Assembly (NCBI RefSeq): GCF_016107395.1
Contig: NZ_JAAIKO010000016.1
Span: 1 to 64,000 of the forward strand
DNA: 64,000 nt
DNA from: Streptomyces fildesensis
Lineage (GTDB): Bacteria; Actinomycetota; Actinomycetes; Streptomycetales; Streptomycetaceae
Direction of reading: 5' to 3'
Every line of letters begins with the position of its first letter. Position 1 is the first letter of the stretch. A model generated the notes under the pieces. That model searched no databases, had not been told where the DNA came from, and worked only from the letters and a program-made list of their open reading frames with translations. The position numbers were made by a program, and so were the translations under genes. Below, one piece after another: positions 1-7,029 of this stretch.

Positions 1-14
1 TGAGTGATGGTGTC

Positions 15-821
15 CTACTCGATGTTCGAGTCCGGACCATAAATAACAAGCTGAGTGATCTGCCCGACGAAGGACTCGAGCGCCGCCCTGCGCTGGACGG
101 CGGCGCCGAGTGAGGGGAAGAGGCTGCCGATGGCGCTGCCCAGCCGCAGTTCGACCGGCGCGACGTTCACCTCGGCCCTGTCACGTTCGAGCGCACTGAC
201 AGCACCCGCCGCCACGCGTTCGGGCGTGACGGTACGAACCCCGGCGGGCGGTGTGGCACCGGTGTCGGCGAACATCCCCGCGCCGCGGACGAATCCCGGC
301 TGCACGATGGACACGCCGACGCCCGTGGCGTGCAGGTCCTGCCGCAGGGCATGGGCGAATCCGCGCAGTCCGAACTTCGCGGCGCTGTAGAGCGAGGTGG
401 CGGGGGACGAGGTCCGTCCCGAGATCGAGCCGATCATCAGGAGGTGACCGCGGCCGGCTGCCACCATGTGCGGCGCCAGCAGCCGGGAGAGCATCAAGGG
501 TGCGCGCAGGTTCACCTCCAAGGACCGGTCGATCTCCGCTGGGGTGAAGTCGAGCAGGGCGCCACTGGCGGGCAGCGCGGCGTTGGCGACCAGGATGTCC
601 ACGGGACCTGCCTCCTCGGCCAGCCGCACGACCGCGTCGCGGTCGCTGAGATCCGCGACCAGCACCCGTGCGCCCAGGGACGCTTCGAGGCCCTTGAGCG
701 ATTCGGCGCGCCGGCCGGTGATCACCAGATGGGCGCCCTTGGCGGCCAGAGCCTTCGCCAGGGCATGGCCGATGCCGCCGCCGGCGCCGGTGAGGAGAAC
801 AGTCGATCCGTTGATGTCCAT
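15..821 (-). CDS. SDR family NAD(P)-dependent oxidoreductase
   Basis: Classical short-chain dehydrogenase of about 268 residues, a usual family length. The cofactor motif TGAGGGIG lies near the N-terminus, a serine-rich strand (GSISG) precedes the catalytic YSAAK, and the usual NNAG is replaced by ANAA. The substrate cannot be told from sequence. I choose the ATG at 821 because GGAGAGG (831-837 on the other strand) sits 9 bases upstream. The alternative ATG at 828-830 directly abuts that site. The gene is divergent from the amidase remnant, and its start region lies in the 44-bp palindrome, so it is probably repressed by the TetR protein encoded at 1317-1886 (inference). Confidence 0.88.
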   Translation of the reverse strand: MDINGSTVLLTGAGGGIGHALAKALAAKGAHLVITGRRAESLKGLEASLGARVLVADLSDRDAVVRLAEEAGPVDILVANAALPASGALLDFTPAEIDRSLEVNLRAPLMLSRLLAPHMVAAGRGHLLMIGSISGRTSSPATSLYSAAKFGLRGFAHALRQDLHATGVGVSIVQPGFVRGAGMFADTGATPPAGVRTVTPERVAAGAVSALERDRAEVNVAPVELRLGSAIGSLFPSLGAAVQRRAALESFVGQITQLVIYGPDSNIE

Positions 822-827
822 GGGGGC

Positions 828-871
828 CATCCTCTCCTACTGTTCGTTCGAACGAACAGTAGGAGAGGATG
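828..871. promoter_or_regulatory. 44-bp perfect palindromic operator between divergent genes
   Basis: Every base pair from 828/871 inward to the centre (849/850) is complementary, giving a gap-free 44-bp palindrome. Its core is TGTTCGTTCGAACGAACA, typical of a TetR-family operator. The outer arms hold mirror-image GGAGAGG ribosome binding sites and an ATG at each end (828-830 on minus, 869-871 on plus). The nearest regulator is the TetR gene 450 bases to the right. Operator function is inferred from form and position. Confidence 0.75.
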
Positions 872-884
872 AAGGGGCCCAACG

Positions 885-1286
885 ATGGCCGATTCCGCAC
901 GCACGGGCCTGGCGGCGCAGAGCGCGGCCCTGCACGGCGGGCACATCTCGTCCCGGGTCCTCGTCGAAGAGTCTCTCGCACGCATCGAGGCGACCCAGCC
1001 GACCGTGAACGCGTTCCGCCGGGTACGCGCCACCGCTGCTCTGGCGGAAGCCGACGCGGCCGACCGCCGCCTCGCCGCCGGGCACCGTCTGCCCCTGCTC
1101 GGTGTCCCGATCGCCGTCAAGGACGACACCGACGTGGCGGCCGAGCCCACCGCCTTCGGCTGCGCCGGTGATTTCCCTGTCAAGAGGACGACCAGCGATG
1201 GTACGAGCGCTGGCCCGCTTCTCCCAGCGCCCGGCGGAACTCCCCGCACCTTCCCTCCAGCGGCGACACCGCGGCGGATGGCCTGA
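885..1286 (+). pseudogene. Amidase-signature enzyme, N-terminal remnant
   Basis: The first 100 residues match the N-terminus of the amidase signature family, including GVPIAVKD with the catalytic lysine (Lys79), followed by AFGCAGDFPVK. Family members are about 450-500 residues and need a Ser-cisSer pair further on. Here the homology stops after residue 100 and a short unrelated tail ends at 1286. The rest has been deleted, so no activity is expected. The ATG at 885 has GAAGGGG 7 bases upstream. It sits between the palindrome and the TetR gene, so the leftover may still be a transcribed leader for that regulator. Confidence 0.7.
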
Positions 1287-1316
1287 CCAACGGGCCGGCC
1301 ATGGGACGATGAGCAC

Positions 1317-1886
1317 ATGCCGAATCCCACCCCGACGCGTGAACGCATCGTCGAGGCCACGCTGCGGATCATCGGTCAGGACGGCGTCGCCGCGGTCACC
1401 AACCGCCGCATCGCCAAGGAGGCGGGCGTCTCCCTCGGCTCGATCACGTACCACTTCGCCACCCAGCACGACCTGCTGCGCGAGAGCCTGCGCTCCTTCG
1501 TCGACCAGGAGACCCGCCGCTTCACCGACCTCGCCGCACGTCACATCACCGACTGCGTCACCGCCGAACAGGCCGCCACCATCGTCGGCCAGGTGTCCGC
1601 GGACACCGCCTTCGACAGCGAGCACATCGCCCCCTTCGAGCTCTACATCCACGCCGGCCGTGACCCCCAGCTGCGCCCGGCGGCCGCAGAATGCTTCACC
1701 GCCTACGACCAGCTGGCCGCCTCCATCCTCGGCGGCCTCGGCGTACCGGACCCCGAACGCCTGGCCGGCCCCGTCGTCGCACTCGTCGTCGGCCTCCAAC
1801 TGCGCCGTCTGGCCACCGGCTCGGCCTCCGACGACCTTGTCACCGCGCTGCTGCTGCTCACCGGTGGTTCCACGCCCGGCCCCTGA
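1317..1886 (+). CDS. TetR/AcrR family transcriptional regulator
   Basis: A 189-residue one-component repressor. Residues 8-55 form the TetR HTH (RERIVEATLRIIGQDG, then TNRRIAKEAGVSLGSITYHF); the rest is the helical ligand-binding and dimer domain. It lies just downstream of the amidase remnant and is the only local candidate to bind the palindrome at 828-871, so it probably controls the SDR gene and itself. The ligand is unknown. It converges with the enolase gene, with a strong terminator between them. Confidence 0.9.
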   Translation: MPNPTPTRERIVEATLRIIGQDGVAAVTNRRIAKEAGVSLGSITYHFATQHDLLRESLRSFVDQETRRFTDLAARHITDCVTAEQAATIVGQVSADTAFDSEHIAPFELYIHAGRDPQLRPAAAECFTAYDQLAASILGGLGVPDPERLAGPVVALVVGLQLRRLATGSASDDLVTALLLLTGGSTPGP

Positions 1887-1970
1887 GCGCTCCCCACCGA
1901 TCACCTCACCGAGCGGATGGGAGCGGCGGCGAACCAGCAGTCAGGAAGACGTGTCTGTCCGGTCTCGCGA

Positions 1971-2000
1971 GCGGGCCCCCGATCCTGCTCGGGGGCCCGC
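1971..2000. terminator. Terminator hairpin between convergent TetR and enolase genes
   Basis: A perfect 12-bp stem (GCGGGCCCCCGA and its complement) with a 6-base loop lies between the two converging stop codons. There is no U-tract, which is common for high-GC actinomycete terminators. It can serve both strands. Confidence 0.8.
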
Positions 2001-2024
2001 GTGGTCCCTACCGCTGCCTGCTGT

Positions 2025-3332
2025 TCATGCCCGACGCAGTGCGGAGCGGCCCGCGAAGCGCGCCGAGTCGCCCAACTCCTCTTCGATCCGGATCAGTTGG
2101 TTGTACTTCGCCGTGCGGTCGGAGCGGGAGAGCGAGCCGGTCTTGATCTGACCGCAGCCGGTCGCCACCGCCAGGTCCGCGATGGTGGTGTCCTCCGTCT
2201 CGCCCGACCGGTGCGACATGACGACCGTCCAGCCCGCCTGGTGGGCCGTGGCCACCGTGGCCAGCGCTTCGGTCAGGGTCCCGATCTGATTGACCTTGAC
2301 CAGGACCGAGTTGCCCACCCCGGTGCGGATGCCCTCGCGCAGCAGTGTCTCGTTGGTGCAGAACACGTCGTCACCGGTGAGCTGGCAGCGGTCGCCGACG
2401 CGGGCGGTCAGCTCCCGCCAGCCGTCCAGGTCGTTCTCCGCCATCGGGTCCTCGACGGAGACGATCGGGTAGGCGTCGATGAGCTTGGCCAGGTAGTCGG
2501 CGTTCTCGGAGGGGGTGCGGCGCACTCCCTCGCCCGCGTAGTCGTACACCCCGTCGCGGAAGAACTCCGACGACGCCGGGTCCATGATCAGGCCGATGTC
2601 CGTGCCGGGGCGGTAGCCGGTGCGCTCGATGGCGGTCATCACGAAGTCGAGCGCCTCCTCAGCGGTACGCAGCGCGGGTGCGAAGCCACCCTCGTCGCCG
2701 ACGCCCGTGGAGTGCCCGGCGGCCAGCAGATCACGGCGCAGGGTGTGGAAGATCTCGCTGCCCATGCGGACGGCTTCGGCGAAGGTTTCCGCGCCCACGG
2801 GCGCGATCATGAACTCCTGGAAATCCAGCGGATTGTCGGCGTGGGCGCCGCCGTTGACGATGTTCATCATCGGCAGCGGCAGGAGGTGGGCGTCGGCACC
2901 GCCGAGGTAGCGGTACAGGGGCCGGCGGTGAGCCGCCGCGGCGGCCTTGGCGGCGGCGAGGGAGACGCCGAGGATCGCGTTGGCGCCGAGCCGGGACTTC
3001 GTGGCGGTGCCGTCGAGGGCGACCAGCGCGGCGTCGAGACCCGCCTGGTCCGCCGCGTCCCGGCCGCGCACGGACGCCGCGATCTCCCCGTTGACGTGGG
3101 CCACCGCGCGGTCGACGCCCTTGCCGTGCCAGCGCGTGGGGTCCCCGTCGCGCAGTTCCACGGCCTCCCGGGCACCGGTGGAGGCGCCGGAGGGGACCGC
3201 CGCGCGCCCCAGGGACCCGTCCGCCAGGACGACGTCGACCTCGACCGTGGGGTTGCCCCGGCTGTCGATGATCCGGCGGGCGGTGACGGTCTCGATGGCG
3301 GCGTTGACGGTCCCGGATGCCTGTGCGGACAT
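2025..3332 (-). CDS. eno: Phosphopyruvate hydratase (enolase)
   Basis: A 435-residue enolase, converting 2-phosphoglycerate to phosphoenolpyruvate in the cytoplasm. Family landmarks are all present in order: IIDSRGNPTVE at the N-terminus, SGASTG loop, GDEGGFAP, the metal-binding SVEDPMAE and GDDVF, catalytic LVKVNQIGT, and SHRSGETED. The GSLSRSDRTAKYNQL segment differs slightly from the common GAPCRSERVAKYNQL. The ATG at 3332 follows an AAGGA ribosome binding site. The gene stands alone, without other glycolytic genes, and faces a MarR gene across repeated operator-like sites. It is therefore probably a second, regulated enolase rather than the housekeeping copy (inference). Confidence 0.95.
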   Translation of the reverse strand: MSAQASGTVNAAIETVTARRIIDSRGNPTVEVDVVLADGSLGRAAVPSGASTGAREAVELRDGDPTRWHGKGVDRAVAHVNGEIAASVRGRDAADQAGLDAALVALDGTATKSRLGANAILGVSLAAAKAAAAAHRRPLYRYLGGADAHLLPLPMMNIVNGGAHADNPLDFQEFMIAPVGAETFAEAVRMGSEIFHTLRRDLLAAGHSTGVGDEGGFAPALRTAEEALDFVMTAIERTGYRPGTDIGLIMDPASSEFFRDGVYDYAGEGVRRTPSENADYLAKLIDAYPIVSVEDPMAENDLDGWRELTARVGDRCQLTGDDVFCTNETLLREGIRTGVGNSVLVKVNQIGTLTEALATVATAHQAGWTVVMSHRSGETEDTTIADLAVATGCGQIKTGSLSRSDRTAKYNQLIRIEEELGDSARFAGRSALRRA

Positions 3333-3410
3333 GGGAGGTCCTTCCCGTTGTCGTGTGCCGTGGCCCCGGCTGCGACAGCGCTGGCGCTGAGCCCGACAAC
3401 GCCAAACCAT

Positions 3411-3474
3411 ACAGCAATGCTGCCCAGTTTTGCTGTACAGCATTGCTGTGCAGGTCAGGTGCACAGCAATGCTG
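3411..3474. promoter_or_regulatory. Three palindromic repeats, probable MarR operators
   Basis: The 12-mer ACAGCAATGCTG occurs at 3411-3422 and 3463-3474, and inverted at 3438-3449. Its inner 11 bases are themselves a perfect odd-centred palindrome (CAGCA-A-TGCTG). The sites lie between the divergent enolase and MarR starts; the last ends 22 bases before the MarR ATG. A -10-like TAAAGT (3485-3490) is so close to that ATG that the MarR mRNA may be nearly leaderless. MarR binding is inferred. Confidence 0.7.
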
Positions 3475-3495
3475 CCCAACGGGGTAAAGTGCCCT

Positions 3496-3918
3496 ATGCC
3501 CACCTCGGAAGCCGCCGCCATCGCCGCAGAACTGCGCACCGCGATGGGGAAGCTCACCCGACGCGTCAAGCACGAGGACCGCATCCCGCTGGGTCAGGTC
3601 GCCGTGCTCGGCGCACTCGACCGCGACGGCGCCATGACCACCAGCGACCTCGCCGCCGATCAGCGTGTACGTCCCCAGTCGATGGCCCGTTCGGTGGGGC
3701 TGCTCATGGAGCAGGATCTGATCACCCGCCGGGCGCACCCCACGGACGGCCGCAAGTCGCTGGTCGAGCTGTCGGACGCGGGCCGGGCCGCGCTCGAAGC
3801 GGAGCGCGGCCGCAGGGTCGGTTGGCTCGCGCAGGCCATCGAGGCCGAACTCACGGATGAGGAGCAGACGTTGCTGGCACGGAGCGCCACCCTCCTGGAG
3901 CGGCTCGCCACCCGCTAG
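3496..3918 (+). CDS. MarR family transcriptional regulator
   Basis: A 140-residue winged-helix regulator. The MarR core runs from LGQVAVLGALDRDG through DLAADQRVRPQSMARSVGLL (recognition helix region) to the wing TDGRKSLVELSDAG, with a C-terminal dimer helix. The start at 3496 is chosen over in-frame upstream starts because those run back through the operator repeats. It is divergent from enolase and is the obvious candidate to bind the three repeats, repressing both genes until a ligand or oxidant releases it (inference). Confidence 0.9.
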   Translation: MPTSEAAAIAAELRTAMGKLTRRVKHEDRIPLGQVAVLGALDRDGAMTTSDLAADQRVRPQSMARSVGLLMEQDLITRRAHPTDGRKSLVELSDAGRAALEAERGRRVGWLAQAIEAELTDEEQTLLARSATLLERLATR

Positions 3919-4033
3919 CGGAGTCATTCCGATGCCGTCAGCGGTCGTAGCCCGGCCATGCCGGGTGTCGCGCAGTGCCGCGACCCGGGCCGCCTGCGAC
4001 ACTCGCGGGTAGCGATGAACCCGAGGAGGCGGC

Positions 4034-4657
4034 ATGACTGCTGACGCAGTGGCTCTGACCAGGCGATCCCTGCACGGCATCGCCGAGCTGGTACTGGCCG
4101 GGCCGCAGCACCGGGAGATCGGCCGCATCCGGCTGCGGATCGTCGGCGGCGGTTTCGGCACGATCGGCGAACCGGCGTTGCGTGTCGAGGGCGGCGACCT
4201 CGTCAGCGGAACGGCCCGCATCGCGCTGTCGGGCCAGACCTACGCGGCGCTCGCGGAAGCGGCGGGGATCGAGGCCGGCGCTCCGGAGGGGCTCTATCCG
4301 GACGGGTCCGGGGTGAAGCCGGACGAGGTGATCACGGTCGATCCGGAAGCCGGAGCCGAGATCCTCCGCGCGTTCGCCGCCGGGGACGAGGCGTTGCGCG
4401 GTTTCGCACCCGAGACCGAACCGGTGCTCTGGCCCGAACACTTCGACCTCGCCATCACTCTCGACGAGGTGAACTACGGGGTCTCACCCGGTGACGACCA
4501 CCTGCCGGAGCCCTACGCCTACGTCGGGCCGCACCGGCCGCGCGAAGGCAAGTTCTGGAACGCCCCTTTCGGCGCCGCACGCGCGCTGCGGGAACTCGGC
4601 AACGCCGACGCGATCCAGGGGTTCTTCGAGGAAGGCAAGCGCCGCACGGATTCCTGA
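4034..4657 (+). CDS. Conserved hypothetical protein, 207 aa
   Basis: The ATG follows a good GAGGAGG site. The protein is soluble, with no signal peptide or membrane segment, and acidic towards the middle. Segments such as IRLRIVGGGFGTIGEPALRV and VGPHRPREGKFWNAPFGAAR look conserved in style, but I do not recognise the family or assign a function. It is a single gene converging with a small secreted-protein gene. Confidence 0.75.
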   Translation: MTADAVALTRRSLHGIAELVLAGPQHREIGRIRLRIVGGGFGTIGEPALRVEGGDLVSGTARIALSGQTYAALAEAAGIEAGAPEGLYPDGSGVKPDEVITVDPEAGAEILRAFAAGDEALRGFAPETEPVLWPEHFDLAITLDEVNYGVSPGDDHLPEPYAYVGPHRPREGKFWNAPFGAARALRELGNADAIQGFFEEGKRRTDS

Positions 4658-4739
4658 CGGGCATCCCGATCGTGATCGCAGCCTCTTGGGCCGCTTTCCG
4701 GTGGCTGCTTCCCGGGCGTGCGGAAAAGAGGGTGAGAAC

Positions 4740-4773
4740 GCCCCGCCGCGGCCCTGGAGGGCTGCGACGGGGC
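4740..4773. terminator. Terminator hairpin
   Basis: A 16-bp stem with two mismatches (GCCCCGCCGCGGCCCT against its complement) and a 2-base centre, 14 bases past the stop of the minus-strand secreted-protein gene. It can also end transcription from the gene at 4034-4657. Confidence 0.65.
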
Positions 4774-4787
4774 AGGACATCGGGGAA

Positions 4788-5093
4788 CTACTTCTTCCAC
4801 TGGATGTCGGTGGCCATCAGTGCGTACTTGCCGCACTCGCCATCGAACTTCCAGTACCCGCTGCCGACCCACTTGCCGTAGTAGGTCTTGCCGTTGGCGC
4901 ACTCGGTCACCGTACGGGCCTTGCCGCGCGTCACGTGGCAGTCGGCGCTCCAGCTGTGGCTGGTGTCCTTCCAGTTCTTACAGGTGTACCCGTAGTCGTT
5001 GGCGCTCGCCGCGCCCGGCAGGGCGACGAGCAGACCCCCGGCGAAGACGGCGGTGACGGCAGCGGCTCCGAGGCCGCGTATGACGCGCTTCAT
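4788..5093 (-). CDS. Small secreted Cys-containing protein, 101 aa
   Basis: Residues 1-31 are a Sec signal peptide: MKR basic start, a hydrophobic Ala/Val/Leu stretch, and cleavage after GAASA. The mature part is about 70 residues with four cysteines (contexts YTCKNW, ADCHV, TECANG, GECGKY), consistent with two disulfides, and is rich in Trp, Tyr and Lys. I cannot assign a function; such small exported proteins are common in streptomycetes. The ATG at 5093 is chosen because it begins the signal peptide. Confidence 0.8.
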   Translation of the reverse strand: MKRVIRGLGAAAVTAVFAGGLLVALPGAASANDYGYTCKNWKDTSHSWSADCHVTRGKARTVTECANGKTYYGKWVGSGYWKFDGECGKYALMATDIQWKK

Positions 5094-5406
5094 GTTCTGA
5101 TCCCTCTGTGTTACCACCCGCTCAGACGTGCACGGCGCGGGACGGAGCGGGTGAGGCGTCCGGCACCGCTGAGTAAATGATCTTACAGGTCCGCCGCTCA
5201 GCGGCGTCGGGGCCCGAGCGTATGGACCGTCAGGACCGCAGCCACCAGCTCTCGTTGCCGGTCTACGGCGGCGTGGGGCGAAGCTGCCGGGCCGCGCCGC
5301 GACGAGGCCGTCGGCCTTGCTACCTGCTGCCAGCCGCAGTCCGCGGGAGGTGGCAGCAGGCAGCCAGCATAGAATCTGCACCCCGAACCGACCCCGAGGA
5401 GTAGTC

Positions 5407-6246
5407 GTGACCGTTCCCGCGCCCATAGGCCTGCAGCAGGAGATCGCCCGGGATCTTCACGTCGCCGCGATCTTCGATGCGGAGGTGGAGATCGAGCGCC
5501 GGGTGGCGTTCCTGGCCGAGCGGCTGACGACCACCGGACTGCGGTCCTTGGTGCTCGGCATCAGCGGCGGGGTGGATTCCACCACGGCGGGGCGGTTGTG
5601 CCAGCTGGCCGTGGAGCGGGCCCGTCGGGCCGGGCACGACGCGACCTTCTACGCCATGCGGCTGCCGTACGGCGTCCAGGCCGATGAGCAGGACGCTCAG
5701 CTCGCCCTCGACTTCATCCGGGCCGACCAGGTCCTGACCGTCAACGTCAAGGCAGCGAGCGATGCCGCGCTGGAGGCCTGTCTGGCCGGTGGGGTCGCCT
5801 TCCGCGACGAGCGGCACCAGGACTTCGTGCACGGCAACATCAAGGCCCGGCAGCGGATGATCGCCCAGTACGCGGTTGCGGGGGCGCATGAAGGGCTGGT
5901 CGTGGGGACCGATCACGCGGCCGAGGCGGTCTCCGGGTTCTTCACCAAGTTCGGGGACGGCGCGGCGGACGTACTGCCCCTTGCCGGGCTCATCAAGCGC
6001 CGGGTGCGGGCCGTCGGGGAGGCGCTCGGGGCGCCCGCCTCGCTGGTGTGGAAGGTGCCGACGGCGGACCTGGAGACGCTCGACGAGGGCAAGGCGGATG
6101 AGGACGCGCTCGGGGTGACGTACGACGAGATCGACGACTTCCTGGAGGGCAAGCCGGTGAGCGAGCGTGCCTTCGCTTCGATCGTGGGCAGGTACCAAGG
6201 GACCGAACACAAAAGGCAGTTGCCGGTGACTCCGCCCCAGGGCTGA
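5407..6246 (+). CDS. nadE: Ammonia-dependent NAD+ synthetase
   Basis: A 279-residue NadE, the single-domain type that uses ammonia to convert nicotinic acid adenine dinucleotide to NAD+. The ATP-pyrophosphatase loop SGGVDST lies at residues 53-59. VVGTDHAAE, FTKFGDGAADVLPL and KVPTADLE are family landmarks. The length fits the E. coli-type enzyme and there is no glutaminase domain. The GTG at 5407 is used because GAGGAG lies 7 bases upstream. It converges with a membrane-protein gene across a hairpin. Confidence 0.95.
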   Translation: MTVPAPIGLQQEIARDLHVAAIFDAEVEIERRVAFLAERLTTTGLRSLVLGISGGVDSTTAGRLCQLAVERARRAGHDATFYAMRLPYGVQADEQDAQLALDFIRADQVLTVNVKAASDAALEACLAGGVAFRDERHQDFVHGNIKARQRMIAQYAVAGAHEGLVVGTDHAAEAVSGFFTKFGDGAADVLPLAGLIKRRVRAVGEALGAPASLVWKVPTADLETLDEGKADEDALGVTYDEIDDFLEGKPVSERAFASIVGRYQGTEHKRQLPVTPPQG

Positions 6247-6293
6247 CCATCGCGGTCGGCGTCATCGCCGCAGGTATTGCCCCCGGGCACGAA

Positions 6294-6327
6294 GCCCTGG
6301 CCTTGGGGCGGGAGATCAGGCCAGGGC
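6294..6327. terminator. Terminator hairpin between nadE and membrane protein gene
   Basis: A perfect 10-bp stem (GCCCTGGCCT and its complement) with a 14-base loop lies between convergent stops at 6246 and 6336. It is placed to act on both genes. Confidence 0.6.
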
Positions 6328-6335
6328 GCTGGCCT

Positions 6336-6875
6336 CTACTGTGCGGGCTGCGCCACCGCCGCAGGCCGGGGGCCGGCCGCGTCGTCCAGTGCCGCGAGGC
6401 GTTGGATCTTTCTGCGCACGACGTACAGCGGGATGACTCCGAAGGCGCCGAACGACATGTCGATGACCGACCACCAGAGGGGAATGCCGCGCACGGGTCC
6501 GCAGATCAGGGCCAGCGGGATGATCCCGGCGCAGGCGATCATTCCGAACTCGACGACCCAGATGTTCCGTACGGGGTCGCGGTAGGGCCCGTAGAACGCC
6601 ACGGCGATGACCAGGTGGGCGAAGGCCAGCCAGTCGGTTCCGTACAGCAGGAACGGGTAGTCGGCGTCGGCCGTGTCGAGTCCGGTGCGGACGCGGGTGA
6701 TCCAGCGGGTGAGCCCGGGGAACCAGTCCCCGAGAGCGGTGGACCCCAGCAGGCTGTCGGCCCAGCGCAGTTCGTGGACCAGTGGAAAGGCCGTCAATCC
6801 GCTGAGCGCGAGACAAACGATGAACAGGACGAGCCAGGCGCGTATCTGCCGTAGGGCGGTGCTTCGTTCGCTCAT
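6336..6875 (-). CDS. Four-helix membrane protein, 179 aa
   Basis: Four hydrophobic segments are visible: near residues 12-32, 82-97, 108-128 and 132-152. A charged cytoplasmic tail ends in an Ala/Pro-rich stretch. The loop after helix 1 carries the tryptophan-containing segment LRWADSLLGSTALGDWFPG. I recognise it only as a conserved actinomycete-style membrane protein of unknown role. A TetR-like palindrome lies 21 bases upstream of the ATG, so its expression is probably repressor-controlled, but no TetR gene adjoins it. Confidence 0.75.
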   Translation of the reverse strand: MSERSTALRQIRAWLVLFIVCLALSGLTAFPLVHELRWADSLLGSTALGDWFPGLTRWITRVRTGLDTADADYPFLLYGTDWLAFAHLVIAVAFYGPYRDPVRNIWVVEFGMIACAGIIPLALICGPVRGIPLWWSVIDMSFGAFGVIPLYVVRRKIQRLAALDDAAGPRPAAVAQPAQ

Positions 6876-6895
6876 GGCCGCAGCCTACAGCTAAT

Positions 6896-6909
6896 TTGAA
6901 CGTGTTCAA
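6896..6909. promoter_or_regulatory. Palindrome TTGAACGTGTTCAA upstream of membrane protein
   Basis: Six-base arms (TTGAAC/GTTCAA) with a 2-base centre, 21 bases upstream of the minus-strand ATG at 6875. The form resembles many TetR-family operators, and the position would overlap the promoter. The cognate regulator is not in the window. Confidence 0.45.
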
Positions 6910-7029
6910 TAGTGTGGATCGGTGGCTGCGTCATCCGGGATGCACCGGCGATGGGAGATCGTGTGCCGTCGCGGCGGTAACGTCCCCCTGGCTGCCGGGC
7001 GCCGACCTGCTGGTGGCTAGGGTGCGGGC

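Noticed and set aside
1917..3860. Long plus-strand frame across the enolase and the operator region
   Set aside because: It runs antisense to enolase and through three palindromic sites; no family resemblance.
2731..4221. Minus-strand frame spanning the MarR and enolase genes
   Set aside because: Arg/Pro-rich shadow frame crossing two well-supported genes.
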